64,000 nt of DNA from Halobacillus aidingensis (GTDB lineage: Bacteria; Bacillota; Bacilli; Bacillales; Halobacillaceae), in assembly GCF_900104185.1 (NCBI RefSeq), contig NZ_FNIZ01000017.1:1-64000 (forward strand), read 5' to 3'. The notes under the pieces were generated by a model that searched no databases, had not been told where the DNA came from, and saw only the letters and a list, made by a program, of their open reading frames with translations. Positions 1 through 8,580 of the stretch are shown piece after piece. Made by a program: the position numbers and the translations under genes. Position 1 is the stretch's first letter. Each line of letters opens with the position of its first letter.

Positions 1-247
1 TGTAAGTGATAGCAAGAAGCCATCTTTCAACTTTCCTTCATGCGAAAGAAAGTATTACCCGGCATTAGCCCCGGTTTCCCGGGGTTATTCCGATCTTACA
101 GGCAGGTTGCCCACGTGTTACTCACCCGTCCGCCGCTCGTTCCACGAGCTTCACCCCGAAGGGATCCACTCGCTTCCCGCGCTCGACTTGCATGTATTAG
201 GCACGCCGCCAGCGTTCGTCCTGAGCCAGGATCAAACTCTCCATAAA
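1..247 (-). rRNA. rrs: 16S ribosomal RNA, 5' part (runs off the window)
   Basis: The complement of the universal 16S 5' primer site (AGAGTTTGATCCTGGCTCAG) lies at 221-240. The rest of the segment reads as variable regions V1-V2 of a Bacillaceae 16S gene. The helix sequences resemble Halobacillus by memory. The mature 5' end is placed near 247 from the usual distance to the primer site. The gene is transcribed leftwards and most of it is outside the window. Confidence 0.97.
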
Positions 248-393
248 AGTTAAGTTTGACTTGCTCATTTGCACACCGAATGTGCTTGTTTCAAATTTCT
301 TCTTTAAAGAAGAAATGTTTTGACGTACTGGTTGGTTCGTTCAGTTTTCAAAGATCAATGTTTTGTTTGCCGCTTCAAAACAGCGACTCAATC

Positions 394-603
394 AATATAT
401 CATGTCCAGTTGTTTGTGTCAACAACTTTTTATGATTTATTTTGTTAAGCCGTTTGCGGCTGGCCGCTCTCTTAATGCGACAAGTAATAATTTATCATGT
501 ATGTCGTTTTGTGTCAACAACTATTTCATGATTTTATTTAGCTCGTTGCCGCTCTCTTAATGCGACGCTTATTAATATAGCACGCTGTGAATTCTACCGT
601 CAA
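394..603 (-). promoter_or_regulatory. Three tandem rRNA promoters
   Basis: Three sigma-A promoters face the 16S gene. The nearest has TTGACA (417-422), a 17-nt spacer and TATATT (394-399). The middle one has TTGACA (512-517), 17 nt and TAAATT (489-494). The farthest has TTGACG (598-603), 18 nt and TATATT (574-579). The upstream two are each followed by the same GTCGCATTAAGAGAG block, so they look like duplicated promoter units. Tandem strong promoters are typical of rrn operons in Bacillus. Confidence 0.85.
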
Positions 604-610
604 TAACTTT

Positions 611-660
611 TTACAAAAAGATTCCCTCTTCTTTTTCCTACTCAGAAGAGGGGATCTTTT
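611..660 (-). terminator. Intrinsic terminator of ygxA
   Basis: A 17-bp stem (616-632 with 644-660, one mismatch or wobble) begins at the ygxA stop codon. On the minus strand its 3' arm ends in a U-rich stretch. It separates ygxA from the rrn promoters. Confidence 0.8.
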
Positions 661-1544
661 CACTGATCTACATATTGGTCAACAGGCTTGTATCTTCTAT
701 GGAATATTTGCGGCCCTTTCGTATCCTGAGGCACAACTTCAATGACATGATGGTCTACAAGATATTCAATCATTGAAGATAAGTCCAAGATGTATTCTTG
801 AATTTCAGGATGCACCTTCAGTTCTCCAAACGACCAGGGCTCTTCTCTTTCACTCATGAGCTGCAGCAAATGCTGAGCACTTGCCCTTGACCTTTTACTA
901 ATCGAGTGTTCCACAGCCAGGATCATTAACTGTATTCTTTTCTCTGTAGGTTCATCACTTTCAATGAGTTCCTGGTAAAGTTTATAGATTTCTGGTTCAA
1001 TCCGCTTCACCTGGTTCCAAACCGTCACTTCTGGGTGGAACCCTTTTTCAATAATGGATAACCGCGCTAGATAATGAAGAGAGTTTACCATGCGACTGTA
1101 AGAATCCAAATACTGCTCGGAATCATACAAGTCTTTAGATTCGCTATAACTACGAATCAATTTTGCAAATTCAATCGCCTTCTTTAAATTGCGGGTTTGT
1201 TGAGGGAACTCCCGCAAGTGTTCCTTTAAATTCGTCAGATACTCATTTCTCTCAAAAATGACGTTGCCGTTAATGACCCATTCTACAGCTCGACGATAAG
1301 AACTTGTATCGATCCAATGCTGGAGGAGCTTTTCATCCACTATATGCATTGCTGCTGATTTATTTTCAAATTCATAATGTTTAACATACCATAGTTCCTC
1401 CGCGTCTCGGACAATAATGAATAGAATGACATCAAAATTATCCGTTACAGGACTAATCGGTTTCTTCTTCTCTAAAATAAGAATGCCCAGCGTGTTACTT
1501 TGACTGGCTTTCTCTTGATAAATCGGGCGTAATAGATCTTCCAT
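660..1544 (-). CDS. ygxA: YgxA-like nucleotidyltransferase-like protein
   Basis: 294 residues, the same length as B. subtilis YgxA, and in the same place directly upstream of an rRNA operon. The N-terminal part (about 1-115) resembles a nucleotidyltransferase-like fold. The rest is predicted helical. No membrane segment or signal peptide is seen. The biochemical role is not established, and a link to rRNA or tRNA metabolism is only suggested by the neighbourhood. It is a single-gene unit with its own terminator and is divergent from ygzB. Confidence 0.85.
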   Translation of the reverse strand: MEDLLRPIYQEKASQSNTLGILILEKKKPISPVTDNFDVILFIIVRDAEELWYVKHYEFENKSAAMHIVDEKLLQHWIDTSSYRRAVEWVINGNVIFERNEYLTNLKEHLREFPQQTRNLKKAIEFAKLIRSYSESKDLYDSEQYLDSYSRMVNSLHYLARLSIIEKGFHPEVTVWNQVKRIEPEIYKLYQELIESDEPTEKRIQLMILAVEHSISKRSRASAQHLLQLMSEREEPWSFGELKVHPEIQEYILDLSSMIEYLVDHHVIEVVPQDTKGPQIFHRRYKPVDQYVDQ

Positions 1545-1677
1545 ATTCTTTCCCCCACATTCAATTTCCCTTTCTTTGTGTTTATTCGCTATGTTTAGGC
1601 AAAATCCTCTTTTCCTATTATATTTGCCTAAAGAAAATATGCTATACTACGTGGTAGATAGTAAGGAGGGACCCTGA

Positions 1678-2049
1678 GTGGCGTTAAAATACAGCAGCAA
1701 AATCAACAAGATTCGTTCCTTTGCTTTCTGGCTGATCTTCCTTGGCATCGGCGTGATGTACATCGGGTTGTTATTCAAAGATACGATGTGGGCAATGGCT
1801 ACATTCATGATATTGGGCGTGGGGTTTGTCGGCCTCAGTACAGTCGTATACTTCTGGATCGGCATGCTTTCAACAAAAACCGTACAAATCGTTTGTCCGT
1901 CCTGTGAAAAACCGACCAAGATGCTCGGTCGTGTGGATGCGTGCATGCACTGCGATCAGCCTTTGACGATGGACAAGTCTTTAGAAGGAAAAGATTTTGA
2001 TGAGAAATATAATAAAAAGCGATATCAGAAGGAAACTCAAGGACAGTAA
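1678..2049 (+). CDS. ygzB: YgzB-like membrane zinc-ribbon protein
   Basis: 123 residues starting at GTG, with AAGGAGG about 9 nt upstream. Two hydrophobic segments (about 11-32 and 37-63) form a membrane hairpin. They are followed by a cytosolic zinc ribbon with Cys 73, 76, 89 and 92. This matches the YgzB family (about 117 residues in B. subtilis), of unknown function, which lies beside perR in both genomes. Convergent with perR across a shared palindromic terminator. Confidence 0.88.
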   Translation: MALKYSSKINKIRSFAFWLIFLGIGVMYIGLLFKDTMWAMATFMILGVGFVGLSTVVYFWIGMLSTKTVQIVCPSCEKPTKMLGRVDACMHCDQPLTMDKSLEGKDFDEKYNKKRYQKETQGQ

Positions 2050-2076
2050 TTCATGAACGATCCAATGATTTCAAGC

Positions 2077-2112
2077 AAAAAAACTCCGCTGCACGTGCAG
2101 CGGAGTTTTTTT
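2077..2112. terminator. Bidirectional intrinsic terminator between ygzB and perR
   Basis: A perfect 22-bp palindrome (2084-2105, arm CTCCGCTGCAC) is flanked by seven A on the left and seven T on the right, so it can end transcription from either side. Confidence 0.93.
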
Positions 2113-2125
2113 ATGATTTATCATA

Positions 2126-2158
2126 AAAAAACTGAAAGCCTAGCGCTTCCAGTTTTAG
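2126..2158 (-). terminator. perR-side terminator overlapping the perR stop codon
   Basis: On the minus strand an AAACTGGAAGC arm pairs with GCTTTCAGTTT and is followed by Ts. The stem begins at the perR stop codon. It lies only 14 bp from the bidirectional terminator, so perR reads into two terminators in series. Confidence 0.75.
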
Positions 2159-2592
2159 TGAGCGTTATTCGATTGGCACTCTGTACATGTTCCATAGACT
2201 TCCATGCGATGATGACTTACATTAAATCCAGTCACCTGTTCAGCTAATGATTCCACTTCGTTCAAACTTGGATAGTGGAAGTCAACAATTTTACCGCATG
2301 ATTCGCAAATCGCATGATAGTGATCGCTTGTATTACAATCAAAGCGGCTTGAAGAATCACCGTAAGTAAGCTCCCGTACGAGTCCAATTTCCCTGAATAC
2401 ACGGAGATTGTTATAAACCGTGGCTACACTCATATTCGGAAATTTACTTTCTAAAGCTTTGTAAATTTCATCAGCTGTTGGGTGAGTCATAGAATTCAGC
2501 AGGTATTCAAGCACCGCATGACGCTGTGGAGTAATTCGTACACCAGAGCCTTTCAGTGTATCAATGGCATCTTGGAGTCGATGGTCTGACAC
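2155..2592 (-). CDS. perR: Peroxide-responsive repressor PerR
   Basis: Fur-family repressor that senses H2O2 by metal-catalysed histidine oxidation. With the GTG start at 2592 the protein is 145 residues and aligns residue for residue with B. subtilis PerR: His37, Asp85, His91, His93 and Asp104 form the regulatory metal site; Cys96, 99, 136 and 139 form the structural zinc site. Asp104 rather than Glu is the PerR signature against Fur. The N-terminal winged helix includes a PTADEIY helix and a SVATVYNNL recognition helix. GAGGTG lies 7 nt before this GTG. The in-frame ATGs at 2598 and 2613 have poor spacing or no ribosome site. Confidence 0.95.
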   Translation of the reverse strand: MSDHRLQDAIDTLKGSGVRITPQRHAVLEYLLNSMTHPTADEIYKALESKFPNMSVATVYNNLRVFREIGLVRELTYGDSSSRFDCNTSDHYHAICESCGKIVDFHYPSLNEVESLAEQVTGFNVSHHRMEVYGTCTECQSNNAH

Positions 2593-2628
2593 GGTCATGC
2601 ACCTCGCTTTCATAAACTGATTCTTGAT

Positions 2629-2692
2629 TTATAATATTATTAAATTAGAATCCTTACAATTAGTGTAACCTTTCCTTAAAGGAATTGTCAAT
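2629..2692 (-). promoter_or_regulatory. Candidate perR promoter with PerR-box-like sequence
   Basis: TTGACA (2687-2692) is followed after 18-19 nt by TTACAC/TACACT (2662-2668). Downstream, TTATAATATTATTAA (2629-2643) resembles the PerR box TTATAATnATTATAA with three mismatches. PerR represses itself in B. subtilis, so an operator here is plausible, but the match is imperfect. Confidence 0.4.
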
Positions 2693-2720
2693 ATAAAGCA
2701 CTGCTCAAAAAGTTGGTCTC

Positions 2721-3278
2721 TCATACATCCGGGTCTAAAGGCGTCTCTGTTCCACCAAGTTGACGATTCACATATCGAGCCGCTACGAAGAGGAAATCAG
2801 ATAGTCGATTCAAATAAGAGACGACGAGCTGGTTATCCAATTCTTCTTCTAGTGCCACCGATATCCTTTCTGCCCTGCGAACCACCGTCCGGGCAAGGTG
2901 AAGAGAGGCGGACGCCTGATGCCCGGAAGGCAGTATGAAATTCTTCAAAGGCTCAAGTAACTGATCCCATTCATCAATTTGTTTCTCCAACTCATCAATG
3001 TGCTCTTTTTTCAGCTTCCACATGACATCTTTCCCTTTAGGTGTAGCCAGTTCTGCCCCGACATGAAAAAGGACCGTCTGGATTTTCTGGAAGGTTTGAA
3101 GAAAAGCTTCCTTATCCGTCCAATCTTCATGATTCAAATGGCTGAGAGCAAGACCGATCATAGAGTTCGCTTCATCACATGTGCCATAAGCCTCTACTCG
3201 GATATCATTTTTAGCTACACGTTGACCATATATGAGAGAAGTTTCCCCTTTATCCCCTGAACGTGTGTAAATCCTCAT
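2721..3278 (-). CDS. PduO-type cob(I)alamin adenosyltransferase
   Basis: 185 residues. Transfers the adenosyl group from ATP to cob(I)alamin to make coenzyme B12. The N-terminal ATP-binding motif TRSGDKGETSL and the helix containing RTVVRRAER followed by YLNRLSDFLF are diagnostic of the PduO family. The ATG at 3278 is one base after the stop of the upstream gene and has GGGGGT close upstream, so translation is probably coupled. An upstream in-frame extension would overlap the neighbour and is less likely. Corrinoid salvage is inferred, as no other B12 gene is in the window. Confidence 0.9.
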   Translation of the reverse strand: MRIYTRSGDKGETSLIYGQRVAKNDIRVEAYGTCDEANSMIGLALSHLNHEDWTDKEAFLQTFQKIQTVLFHVGAELATPKGKDVMWKLKKEHIDELEKQIDEWDQLLEPLKNFILPSGHQASASLHLARTVVRRAERISVALEEELDNQLVVSYLNRLSDFLFVAARYVNRQLGGTETPLDPDV

Positions 3279-3279
3279 C

Positions 3280-4233
3280 TTAATACCCCCGTTTTGGATC
3301 AATAATATTTCGTAATTCTCCATCTCCACTTATAAAAACAGACAGATTCTTTTCAAAGAGATCGAACCCTCTTGGGACATAGTGAGGAGAGATCCCTGAT
3401 AAGTGCGGTGTTACCGTTACATTTTCTTCCCGCCATAGCGGATGATCTTCAGGTAAGGGCTCCTCCTCAAAGACATCGAGCACCGCGTGTGAAATCTCTT
3501 TTTTACGCACCGCATTTAAAATCACTTCCGATGCAACCAAGTCCCCTCTTCCCATATTGAGAAAAATAGCACGCTTGGGCATTACTTTAAAATGTTTCTC
3601 CTCAAGTAAATATTTCGTGTCAGGGGTACTCGGAAGAGCAGCCACAACGAAATCCGCGCGTGGAAGAACAAGTTCCAATTGTTGAACCGGAAAAGCCTGG
3701 TCGAAGTGCGGTTTCTTTTTCCCCGACTTGGATACACCGATCGTTTTCATTTGAAAAGCTTTTGCTAAACGGGCGACTTCTTGCTGAATGGCTCCTGTTC
3801 CGAGCAGAACCATCGTACGTCCGCTTATTTCATTCATTACGGGGCGGCGGCTCCATTCTGCATTCTCTTCTTGTTGTATGAGGGTTTTCGCTTTACGGGA
3901 CACTTGCAGCAACATGGAAATCGCATACTCTCCCATAGGTTGTGCATGAATGCCTCTTACATTCGTTACGAGTATGTCTCTTTTGGCAATTTCATCAAAA
4001 GGCATCAGATCCATTCCTGCAGATAAGACCATAATCCATTTCAGTTTCTTAGCTGACTGTATCTTTTCTCTATCCAAATCTTCTCCATATGTAATGAAGA
4101 CATCCGCTTCCTCAAGGTAATATTTAGCTTCTCCCATACCATGACAGAAAATGAAGGCAGCTTCAGGAAAACGTGTTTGAAGTCTCAGTTGGATTTCATC
4201 CGGGACTCTTTTAATGGCAGAAACGATCTTCAT
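3280..4233 (-). CDS. D-2-hydroxyacid dehydrogenase (NAD-dependent)
   Basis: 317 residues. The family reduces 2-oxoacids to D-2-hydroxyacids or the reverse. A Rossmann motif LGTGAIQQEVA is seen near residue 143. Its third glycine is replaced by Gln, which departs from GxGxxG. The catalytic triad of the family is visible: Arg in MGRGDLV, Glu in the FEEEPLP region and His in TPHLSG. Substrate cannot be told from sequence. It lies one base upstream of the adenosyltransferase and probably shares its mRNA. Confidence 0.85.
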   Translation of the reverse strand: MKIVSAIKRVPDEIQLRLQTRFPEAAFIFCHGMGEAKYYLEEADVFITYGEDLDREKIQSAKKLKWIMVLSAGMDLMPFDEIAKRDILVTNVRGIHAQPMGEYAISMLLQVSRKAKTLIQQEENAEWSRRPVMNEISGRTMVLLGTGAIQQEVARLAKAFQMKTIGVSKSGKKKPHFDQAFPVQQLELVLPRADFVVAALPSTPDTKYLLEEKHFKVMPKRAIFLNMGRGDLVASEVILNAVRKKEISHAVLDVFEEEPLPEDHPLWREENVTVTPHLSGISPHYVPRGFDLFEKNLSVFISGDGELRNIIDPKRGY

Positions 4234-4277
4234 GAAATCAACTCCTTCCCCTTTACTTCTATATTAGACGATAAAGA

Positions 4278-4304
4278 AACCATAGTCACTTGTAGACTAT
4301 GGTT
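4278..4304 (-). terminator. Hairpin downstream of bcp
   Basis: A 10-bp perfect stem (AACCATAGTC with GACTATGGTT, 7-nt loop) lies just after the bcp stop. The trailing U-tract is weak (TTTCTTTAT), so it is a likely but not strong terminator. Confidence 0.55.
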
Positions 4305-4313
4305 CGGTTGATT

Positions 4314-4784
4314 TTACGATAGGTTTTCTCTAATATATTCCAGAGCGGATTCGACGTGGCCCTGGACTTTAACTTTCCGATATTCTTCAGCAAGCTTCCC
4401 TTCTTTATCAATGATAAAGGTGGAACGCTCAATGCCATAATATTCTTTCCCAAAGTTTTTCTTCAGTTTCCATACACCAAACTGTTCTGCCACTTGATGG
4501 TCTTCATCTGCAAGCAGAAGGAATGGAAGATCATGCTTGTTGATGAATTTTTCATGGGACTCCACTGGATCAGGACTGACACCTAAGATGACTGCATCCA
4601 GATCTTCGAAGCTCTCGTGATGATCACGAAAATCGCAAGCCTCCGTCGTGCAACCAGGAGTCATGTCTTTTGGATAAAAATAAAGGACTACGTTCTTCCC
4701 TTTATAATCAGAAAGGGATACGGATTCGCCGCTGTTTGCTGGTAGTGTGAAGTCTTGTACTTGTTTTCCTTTTTCAACTGTCAT
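4314..4784 (-). CDS. bcp: Thioredoxin-dependent thiol peroxidase Bcp (atypical 2-Cys peroxiredoxin)
   Basis: 156 residues. Reduces hydrogen peroxide and organic peroxides with electrons from thioredoxin. The peroxidatic Cys45 and resolving Cys50 lie in TPGCTTEACDFRD, the PrxQ/Bcp signature, after the PKDMTPG loop. Located near perR as in B. subtilis (ygaF), suggesting a local peroxide-defence group, although no clear PerR box is seen at this gene. An inverted repeat overlaps its ribosome site (separate entry). Confidence 0.95.
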   Translation of the reverse strand: MTVEKGKQVQDFTLPANSGESVSLSDYKGKNVVLYFYPKDMTPGCTTEACDFRDHHESFEDLDAVILGVSPDPVESHEKFINKHDLPFLLLADEDHQVAEQFGVWKLKKNFGKEYYGIERSTFIIDKEGKLAEEYRKVKVQGHVESALEYIRENLS

Positions 4785-4795
4785 GATAAGACCCT

Positions 4796-4819
4796 CCTAA
4801 ATGGTTTCTACCATTTAGG
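4796..4819 (-). promoter_or_regulatory. Inverted repeat overlapping the bcp ribosome-binding site
   Basis: A perfect 9-bp stem (CCTAAATGG, 6-nt loop, CCATTTAGG). On the mRNA the last AGG of the 3' arm runs directly into AGGAGGG, the bcp Shine-Dalgarno sequence. Folding would partly mask the ribosome site. It has no U-tract, so it is not an ordinary terminator. Confidence 0.5.
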
Positions 4820-4848
4820 TTACCTTAAAAATAGACAAACTTCCAACT

Positions 4849-5259
4849 TCAGCGTTCCTCTTTATGCTTTAACCAAACTTTCGCAACAAGTGCAGCCGGT
4901 AGAGTATACCCCACCATCGCCTCGATGATTGCAATCCATTTTCCGATCCCTACAGGCGTCAAATCTCCATAACCGACAGTAAATAAGGTAACCCCGCTGA
5001 AGTACACACTTCTTATCATATCGTGAATCCAATAACCTTGGATAAACGGCACGTCTGCCTTGTAAACTTCTACCCCTTGGAGGATCAGGGCAGCATAAAT
5101 AATTCCAAATCCAACCATGACAATCGTATATAACATCATAACAGACACAAAGAGTTGAACAGAAAATATTTTGTGTTCAAATTCGAGGGAGTGAAAAATC
5201 TGACGGAGACTCATTCCAATCAGTGCGAGGGAAAGAGTAGAAATAATGATCGTAATCAT
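4849..5259 (-). CDS. Two-TM potassium channel family protein
   Basis: 136 residues from the ATG at 5259, chosen because AAAAGGGG lies 8 nt upstream; a TTG at 5289 has a weaker site. Hydrophobic segments occur near 1-15, 36-62 and 108-128. The selectivity filter TVGYGD (94-99) sits in a pore loop between the last two, typical of the Ion_trans_2 fold. No RCK or cyclic-nucleotide domain follows, so the gating signal is unknown. Confidence 0.87.
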   Translation of the reverse strand: MITIIISTLSLALIGMSLRQIFHSLEFEHKIFSVQLFVSVMMLYTIVMVGFGIIYAALILQGVEVYKADVPFIQGYWIHDMIRSVYFSGVTLFTVGYGDLTPVGIGKWIAIIEAMVGYTLPAALVAKVWLKHKEER

Positions 5260-5449
5260 AGATAAGCCCCTTTTAAAACGAGTAAACAAGCCCTACTTGT
5301 TCATATGAATGCAAGGGGTCTTTTATGCTATGCCTCTTATAGATCGAACTGGTTGAAGGTCCATTTTTCAGGCAAAACCGGGCGAACGCACAGCCCGAGG
5401 ATCAAAGTCTGCATAAGATACAGTAAACAATGGAAAGGGGGAATTGTGA

Positions 5450-5536
5450 ATGAGTTACGGATATGGCGGAGGCTTTGCGCTAATCGTTGTTCTTTTCATC
5501 CTTCTAATCATCGTTGGTGCAGCATTCCTATACTAA
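5450..5536 (+). CDS. YjcZ-family small sporulation protein
   Basis: A 28-residue peptide: MSYGYGGGFALIVV, then a hydrophobic stretch ending GAAFLY. This Gly/Tyr-rich start plus a single membrane helix is the YjcZ-family pattern found in spore-formers, where members are made during sporulation. AAAGGGGG lies 8 nt before the ATG. Its exact function is unknown. Confidence 0.85.
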   Translation: MSYGYGGGFALIVVLFILLIIVGAAFLY

Positions 5537-5637
5537 GAACAGTTTTCACTGAGGCTTAAGTGTCCTCTGTGTTACTTTCCTCGTAATCGATCGGACTACT
5601 GTTTCAACGCTCTAGAGTGAAGGAACCTTTCAAAGGA

Positions 5638-5667
5638 TGCTTTCCGGGTCCCTGGATCCGGGAAGCA
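5638..5667 (+). promoter_or_regulatory. Strong hairpin between the YjcZ gene and hemL
   Basis: A 14-bp stem with two G-U wobbles and a 2-nt tip, preceded by a smaller CCTTTCAAAGG stem. No U-tract follows, so it is not a clear terminator. It lies about 70 nt upstream of hemL. A -10-like TACAAT follows near 5696, but no good -35 was found. Confidence 0.4.
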
Positions 5668-5735
5668 CCTTTGTGATTCAGGATGGACAAGCATGCTACA
5701 ATAAACGTTGAAAAAGATTGTTTAGGAGGTAACTT

Positions 5736-7031
5736 ATGAATTTTTCTCAATCGGAACACTTATATAAAGAAGCAAAAGAACATATCGTCGGGGGAGTCAA
5801 CTCTCCTTCCCGCGCGTATAAAGGCGTAGGCGGCGGAACTCCTGTTTATATGGAACGAGCAGAAGGATCCCATTTCTATGATGTCGACGGAAATGAATAC
5901 ATTGATTACTTAGGAGCATATGGCCCAATTATCACGGGACATGCTCATCCGCATATCACAGAAGCCATAACCAAAGCTGCGCAGAACGGTGTACTGTACG
6001 GAACACCGACCGTCCTCGAAAACCGTTTTGCTAAAATGCTCAAAGAAGCCATTCCTTCATTGGACAAAGTAAGGTTCGTCAATTCAGGTACAGAAGCAGT
6101 GATGACGACCATTCGAGTTGCCCGCGCCTATACCGGCAGAAACAAAATCATTAAATTCGCCGGATGTTACCACGGACACTCTGATTTAGTCCTCGTAGCT
6201 GCAGGTTCTGGTCCATCGACTCTAGGGACACCAGATTCTGCAGGTGTACCGGCATCGATTGCACAAGATGTCATCACCGTTCCTTTTAATGACATCGAAC
6301 CATTCAAGCAGGCCCTTGAAAAATTCGGCGATGAAATTGCAGGTGTGCTCGTTGAACCGATTGTAGGAAACTTCGGAATCGTGGAACCAAAACCAGGTTT
6401 CCTCCAAGAAGTCAACGAACTTACCCACAACGCCGGCGCTTTAGTCATTTATGATGAGGTTATTACCGCTTTTCGCTTTACATACGGAAGCGCTCAGCAA
6501 CTCTTAGATATAGAACCAGACATGACAGCTATGGGTAAAATCATTGGTGGCGGCCTTCCAATTGGTGCTTACGGTGGTCGCGCGGACATCATGGAACAAG
6601 TCGCTCCACTAGGACCTGCCTACCAAGCAGGAACGATGGCAGGTAATCCTGCTTCCATGTCTGCAGGTATCGCTTGTCTCGAGGTACTACAAGAAAACGG
6701 TGTATATGAAGAAATGGACAGGCTCGGCGCCCGTTTGGAAAAAGGAATTCTAGAACATGCCGAAAATTACGGCGTGCAAATTCAAATCAATCGTTTGAAA
6801 GGCGCGTTGACTGTATATTTCACGGATGAGAAAGTCGAAAATTATGAACAAGCAGAAAATACAGACGGAGACCGATTCGCTCGCTTCTTCAAGCTCATGC
6901 TTGCTGAGGGGATCAATCTCGCTCCATCTAAATATGAAGCATGGTTCCTGACGACCGCTCATACGGATGAAGATATCGACCAAACATTAAAAGCCGTCGA
7001 AAAAACATTCCAGACCATGGCCAACGATTAA
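5736..7031 (+). CDS. hemL: Glutamate-1-semialdehyde 2,1-aminomutase
   Basis: 431 residues. PLP enzyme of the C5 pathway that converts glutamate-1-semialdehyde into 5-aminolevulinate for heme and other tetrapyrroles. Lys268 in [17 protein letters not shown] is the PLP lysine. [12 protein letters not shown] and YDEVITAFR are further signatures. AGGAGGT precedes the ATG. As in B. subtilis (gsaB), it is next to ygaE and bcp, apart from the main hem operon. Monocistronic, with its own terminator. Confidence 0.96.
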   Translation: MNFSQSEHLYKEAKEHIVGGVNSPSRAYKGVGGGTPVYMERAEGSHFYDVDGNEYIDYLGAYGPIITGHAHPHITEAITKAAQNGVLYGTPTVLENRFAKMLKEAIPSLDKVRFVNSGTEAVMTTIRVARAYTGRNKIIKFAGCYHGHSDLVLVAAGSGPSTLGTPDSAGVPASIAQDVITVPFNDIEPFKQALEKFGDEIAGVLVEPIVGNFGIVEPKPGFLQEVNELTHNAGALVIYDEVITAFRFTYGSAQQLLDIEPDMTAMGKIIGGGLPIGAYGGRADIMEQVAPLGPAYQAGTMAGNPASMSAGIACLEVLQENGVYEEMDRLGARLEKGILEHAENYGVQIQINRLKGALTVYFTDEKVENYEQAENTDGDRFARFFKLMLAEGINLAPSKYEAWFLTTAHTDEDIDQTLKAVEKTFQTMAND

Positions 7032-7039
7032 TCCCCCCT

Positions 7040-7066
7040 CTCCCCTATATCCCAGGGGAGATTTTT
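7040..7066 (+). terminator. hemL terminator
   Basis: CTCCCCT (7040-7046) pairs with AGGGGAG (7054-7060), followed by ATTTTT. Confidence 0.85.
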
Positions 7067-7091
7067 CTACTACTTTTTTCTGAATATTTAG

Positions 7092-7245
7092 TTGATTATA
7101 TAAAATCTTCATGCTATTATATATACATAATTCTGAATATTCCCACGAATTATGATCTTTGTTTCATTTCTTTCCCTTTTCATAGGTTCCAGCTTAGGCT
7201 GGTTCCCCTTTGGCTTATGCGTATGACGCATAAGCTTTTTCTTTT
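7092..7245 (+). ncRNA. Promoter-terminator unit: candidate small RNA or attenuated leader of ygaE
   Basis: TTGATT (7092-7097), a 17-nt spacer and TATTAT (7115-7120) form a good sigma-A promoter. About 115 nt downstream a 9-bp GCTTATGCG/CGCATAAGC hairpin (7213-7235) is followed by TTTTTCTTTT, a strong terminator. A CCAGC/GCTGG hairpin precedes it. No convincing coding sequence lies between. It is either a free small RNA or a leader that must be read through to reach ygaE. Confidence 0.5.
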
Positions 7246-7361
7246 GTTCTCCTCCATATAAAATGATGTATAATGGGAACATCCGGCTTTTCAATATAAA
7301 AGTCTCTTTTGAACGATTTTTCTTAATAAGATATTTTTACGGTTAAAGGATGATGACTTCC

Positions 7362-8429
7362 ATGAAATTAGGCGCACGAATGATGAAGACAGGATTAGCT
7401 GTAGGGATTGCCCTTTATATCGGGCATTTGATCGGTTTCGTCTCCCCTCTACTCGCTGCGATCGCTGTCGTCTTTTCCATTCAACCTTCCATTTATCGAT
7501 CTTATCAATCCATCATTGAGCAAGTACAAGGAAACACAATTGGTGCGTTGATTGCCATTATTGCCGTCTTTACCCTCGGCAACGACCCGTTCATCGTAGG
7601 TTTTGCAATCATTCTTGTCATCGGGATGACAACGACATTAAAAATGAACGAAAACACGATAGCCCTAGCCGTTGTAGCTGTTATTGCCCTGATGGATTCG
7701 ACGGACCAAACCTTTTTATACTTCGCAGGTTCCAGGTTCACTTCCATGCTGCTCGGTATTCTCGCGGCATTTATCGTCAACCTTGTCTTTCTCCCACCGC
7801 GATATGAAACAAGGCTATTTACGAAAATTGACCGTGCAACCAACGATATTTTGCAATGGCTGAGAGTGACTACAAGAAACTTATCCGATGAACCTGCCCT
7901 TAAATATGAAATCACAAGAATCCAGGACGATATGCGTTGGATTGACCATACCTATCTTCTTTATTCAGAAGAAAGAACTTATTTCAAAGGGAGTCACTTC
8001 TCTAAAGGAAGAAAAATGGTGCTCTTCCGTCAATTGATTACAACAACAAAAAAATCTTTCGATGTCCTGAAAGCTTTTTACCGATTGGAACACAAAATTG
8101 AACAAATTCCAGAACAGTTTCAAGATGCCGTTGTACAAGAGCTCGATAAATTAGTCAATGCACATGAAAAATTAATTCTGAGTCTTAAGGGACGTATCAA
8201 GAATACTCACAAACAATCTTTGAGACGCCTTGAAGAACCTGACATCCCTTTGCTCGTTGAACGACTGATGAGCGTTTATGAAAAAAGCAACAATCCTGAT
8301 AAACTGGTATTCCTTCCCCTTGCCTCGCAATTGATGGAATACCACTATCAGTTAGAGCGACTCAAGAAGTTACTGAAAAGTTACCAGGCGCACCATCAAG
8401 ATGACTTTATCCAAACATCAGAAAAATAG
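7362..8429 (+). CDS. ygaE: Aromatic acid exporter (FUSC-like) family membrane protein
   Basis: About 355 residues. The N-terminal half (about 10-145) has six hydrophobic segments in short pairs, the pattern of ArAE_1/FUSC-type proteins, with a conserved FSIQPSIYRS loop. The C-terminal half is soluble and helical. The family is linked to efflux of aromatic acids, but the substrate here is unknown. The ATG at 7362 gives MKLGARMMKTG and a usable distance from AAAGGA; ATGs at 7350 and 7353 are too close to it. Position matches ygaE of B. subtilis. Confidence 0.8.
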   Translation: MKLGARMMKTGLAVGIALYIGHLIGFVSPLLAAIAVVFSIQPSIYRSYQSIIEQVQGNTIGALIAIIAVFTLGNDPFIVGFAIILVIGMTTTLKMNENTIALAVVAVIALMDSTDQTFLYFAGSRFTSMLLGILAAFIVNLVFLPPRYETRLFTKIDRATNDILQWLRVTTRNLSDEPALKYEITRIQDDMRWIDHTYLLYSEERTYFKGSHFSKGRKMVLFRQLITTTKKSFDVLKAFYRLEHKIEQIPEQFQDAVVQELDKLVNAHEKLILSLKGRIKNTHKQSLRRLEEPDIPLLVERLMSVYEKSNNPDKLVFLPLASQLMEYHYQLERLKKLLKSYQAHHQDDFIQTSEK

Positions 8430-8436
8430 ACACCCA

Positions 8437-8470
8437 AAGCCGAGTATGCCTAGCATACTCGGCTTCTTTT
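8437..8470 (+). terminator. ygaE terminator
   Basis: A perfect 13-bp stem (AAGCCGAGTATGC, 3-nt loop) followed by CTTTT. Confidence 0.9.
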
Positions 8471-8487
8471 ATCCCCTTTACCAACAC

Positions 8488-8523
8488 AGCTCCCCATTCT
8501 GTAAGACTCACATATTATTGAAA
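8488..8523 (+). repeat. Remnant of the dispersed inverted-repeat element
   Basis: AGCTCCCCATTCTGTAAGAC matches the left boundary of the four full elements (at 11078, 37659, 43029 and 48702). It then runs straight into CATATTATTGAA, which resembles the sequence outside the right boundary of the 11-kb copy. The interior is absent, as expected after deletion. Confidence 0.45.
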
Positions 8524-8546
8524 ATCTCTTCATGCAAGAACGATAA

Positions 8547-8579
8547 AAAGAGCTCAAGGTTTTGAACCTTGAGCTCTTG
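8547..8579 (-). terminator. Terminator of the ygaD-like ABC transporter
   Basis: An AAGAGCTCAAGGTT arm pairs with ACCTTGAGCTCTT around a 4-nt loop, followed on the minus strand by TTTAT. Confidence 0.9.
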
Positions 8580-8580
8580 A

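Noticed and set aside
2593..2613. Longer PerR with start at 2613 or 2598
   Set aside because: Spacing to GAGGTG fits the GTG at 2592, which also gives the exact 145-residue length of B. subtilis PerR.
7109..7294. 61-codon minus-strand frame between hemL and ygaE
   Set aside because: Its usable ATG has a ribosome site too far away, and the region is better explained as an RNA unit.
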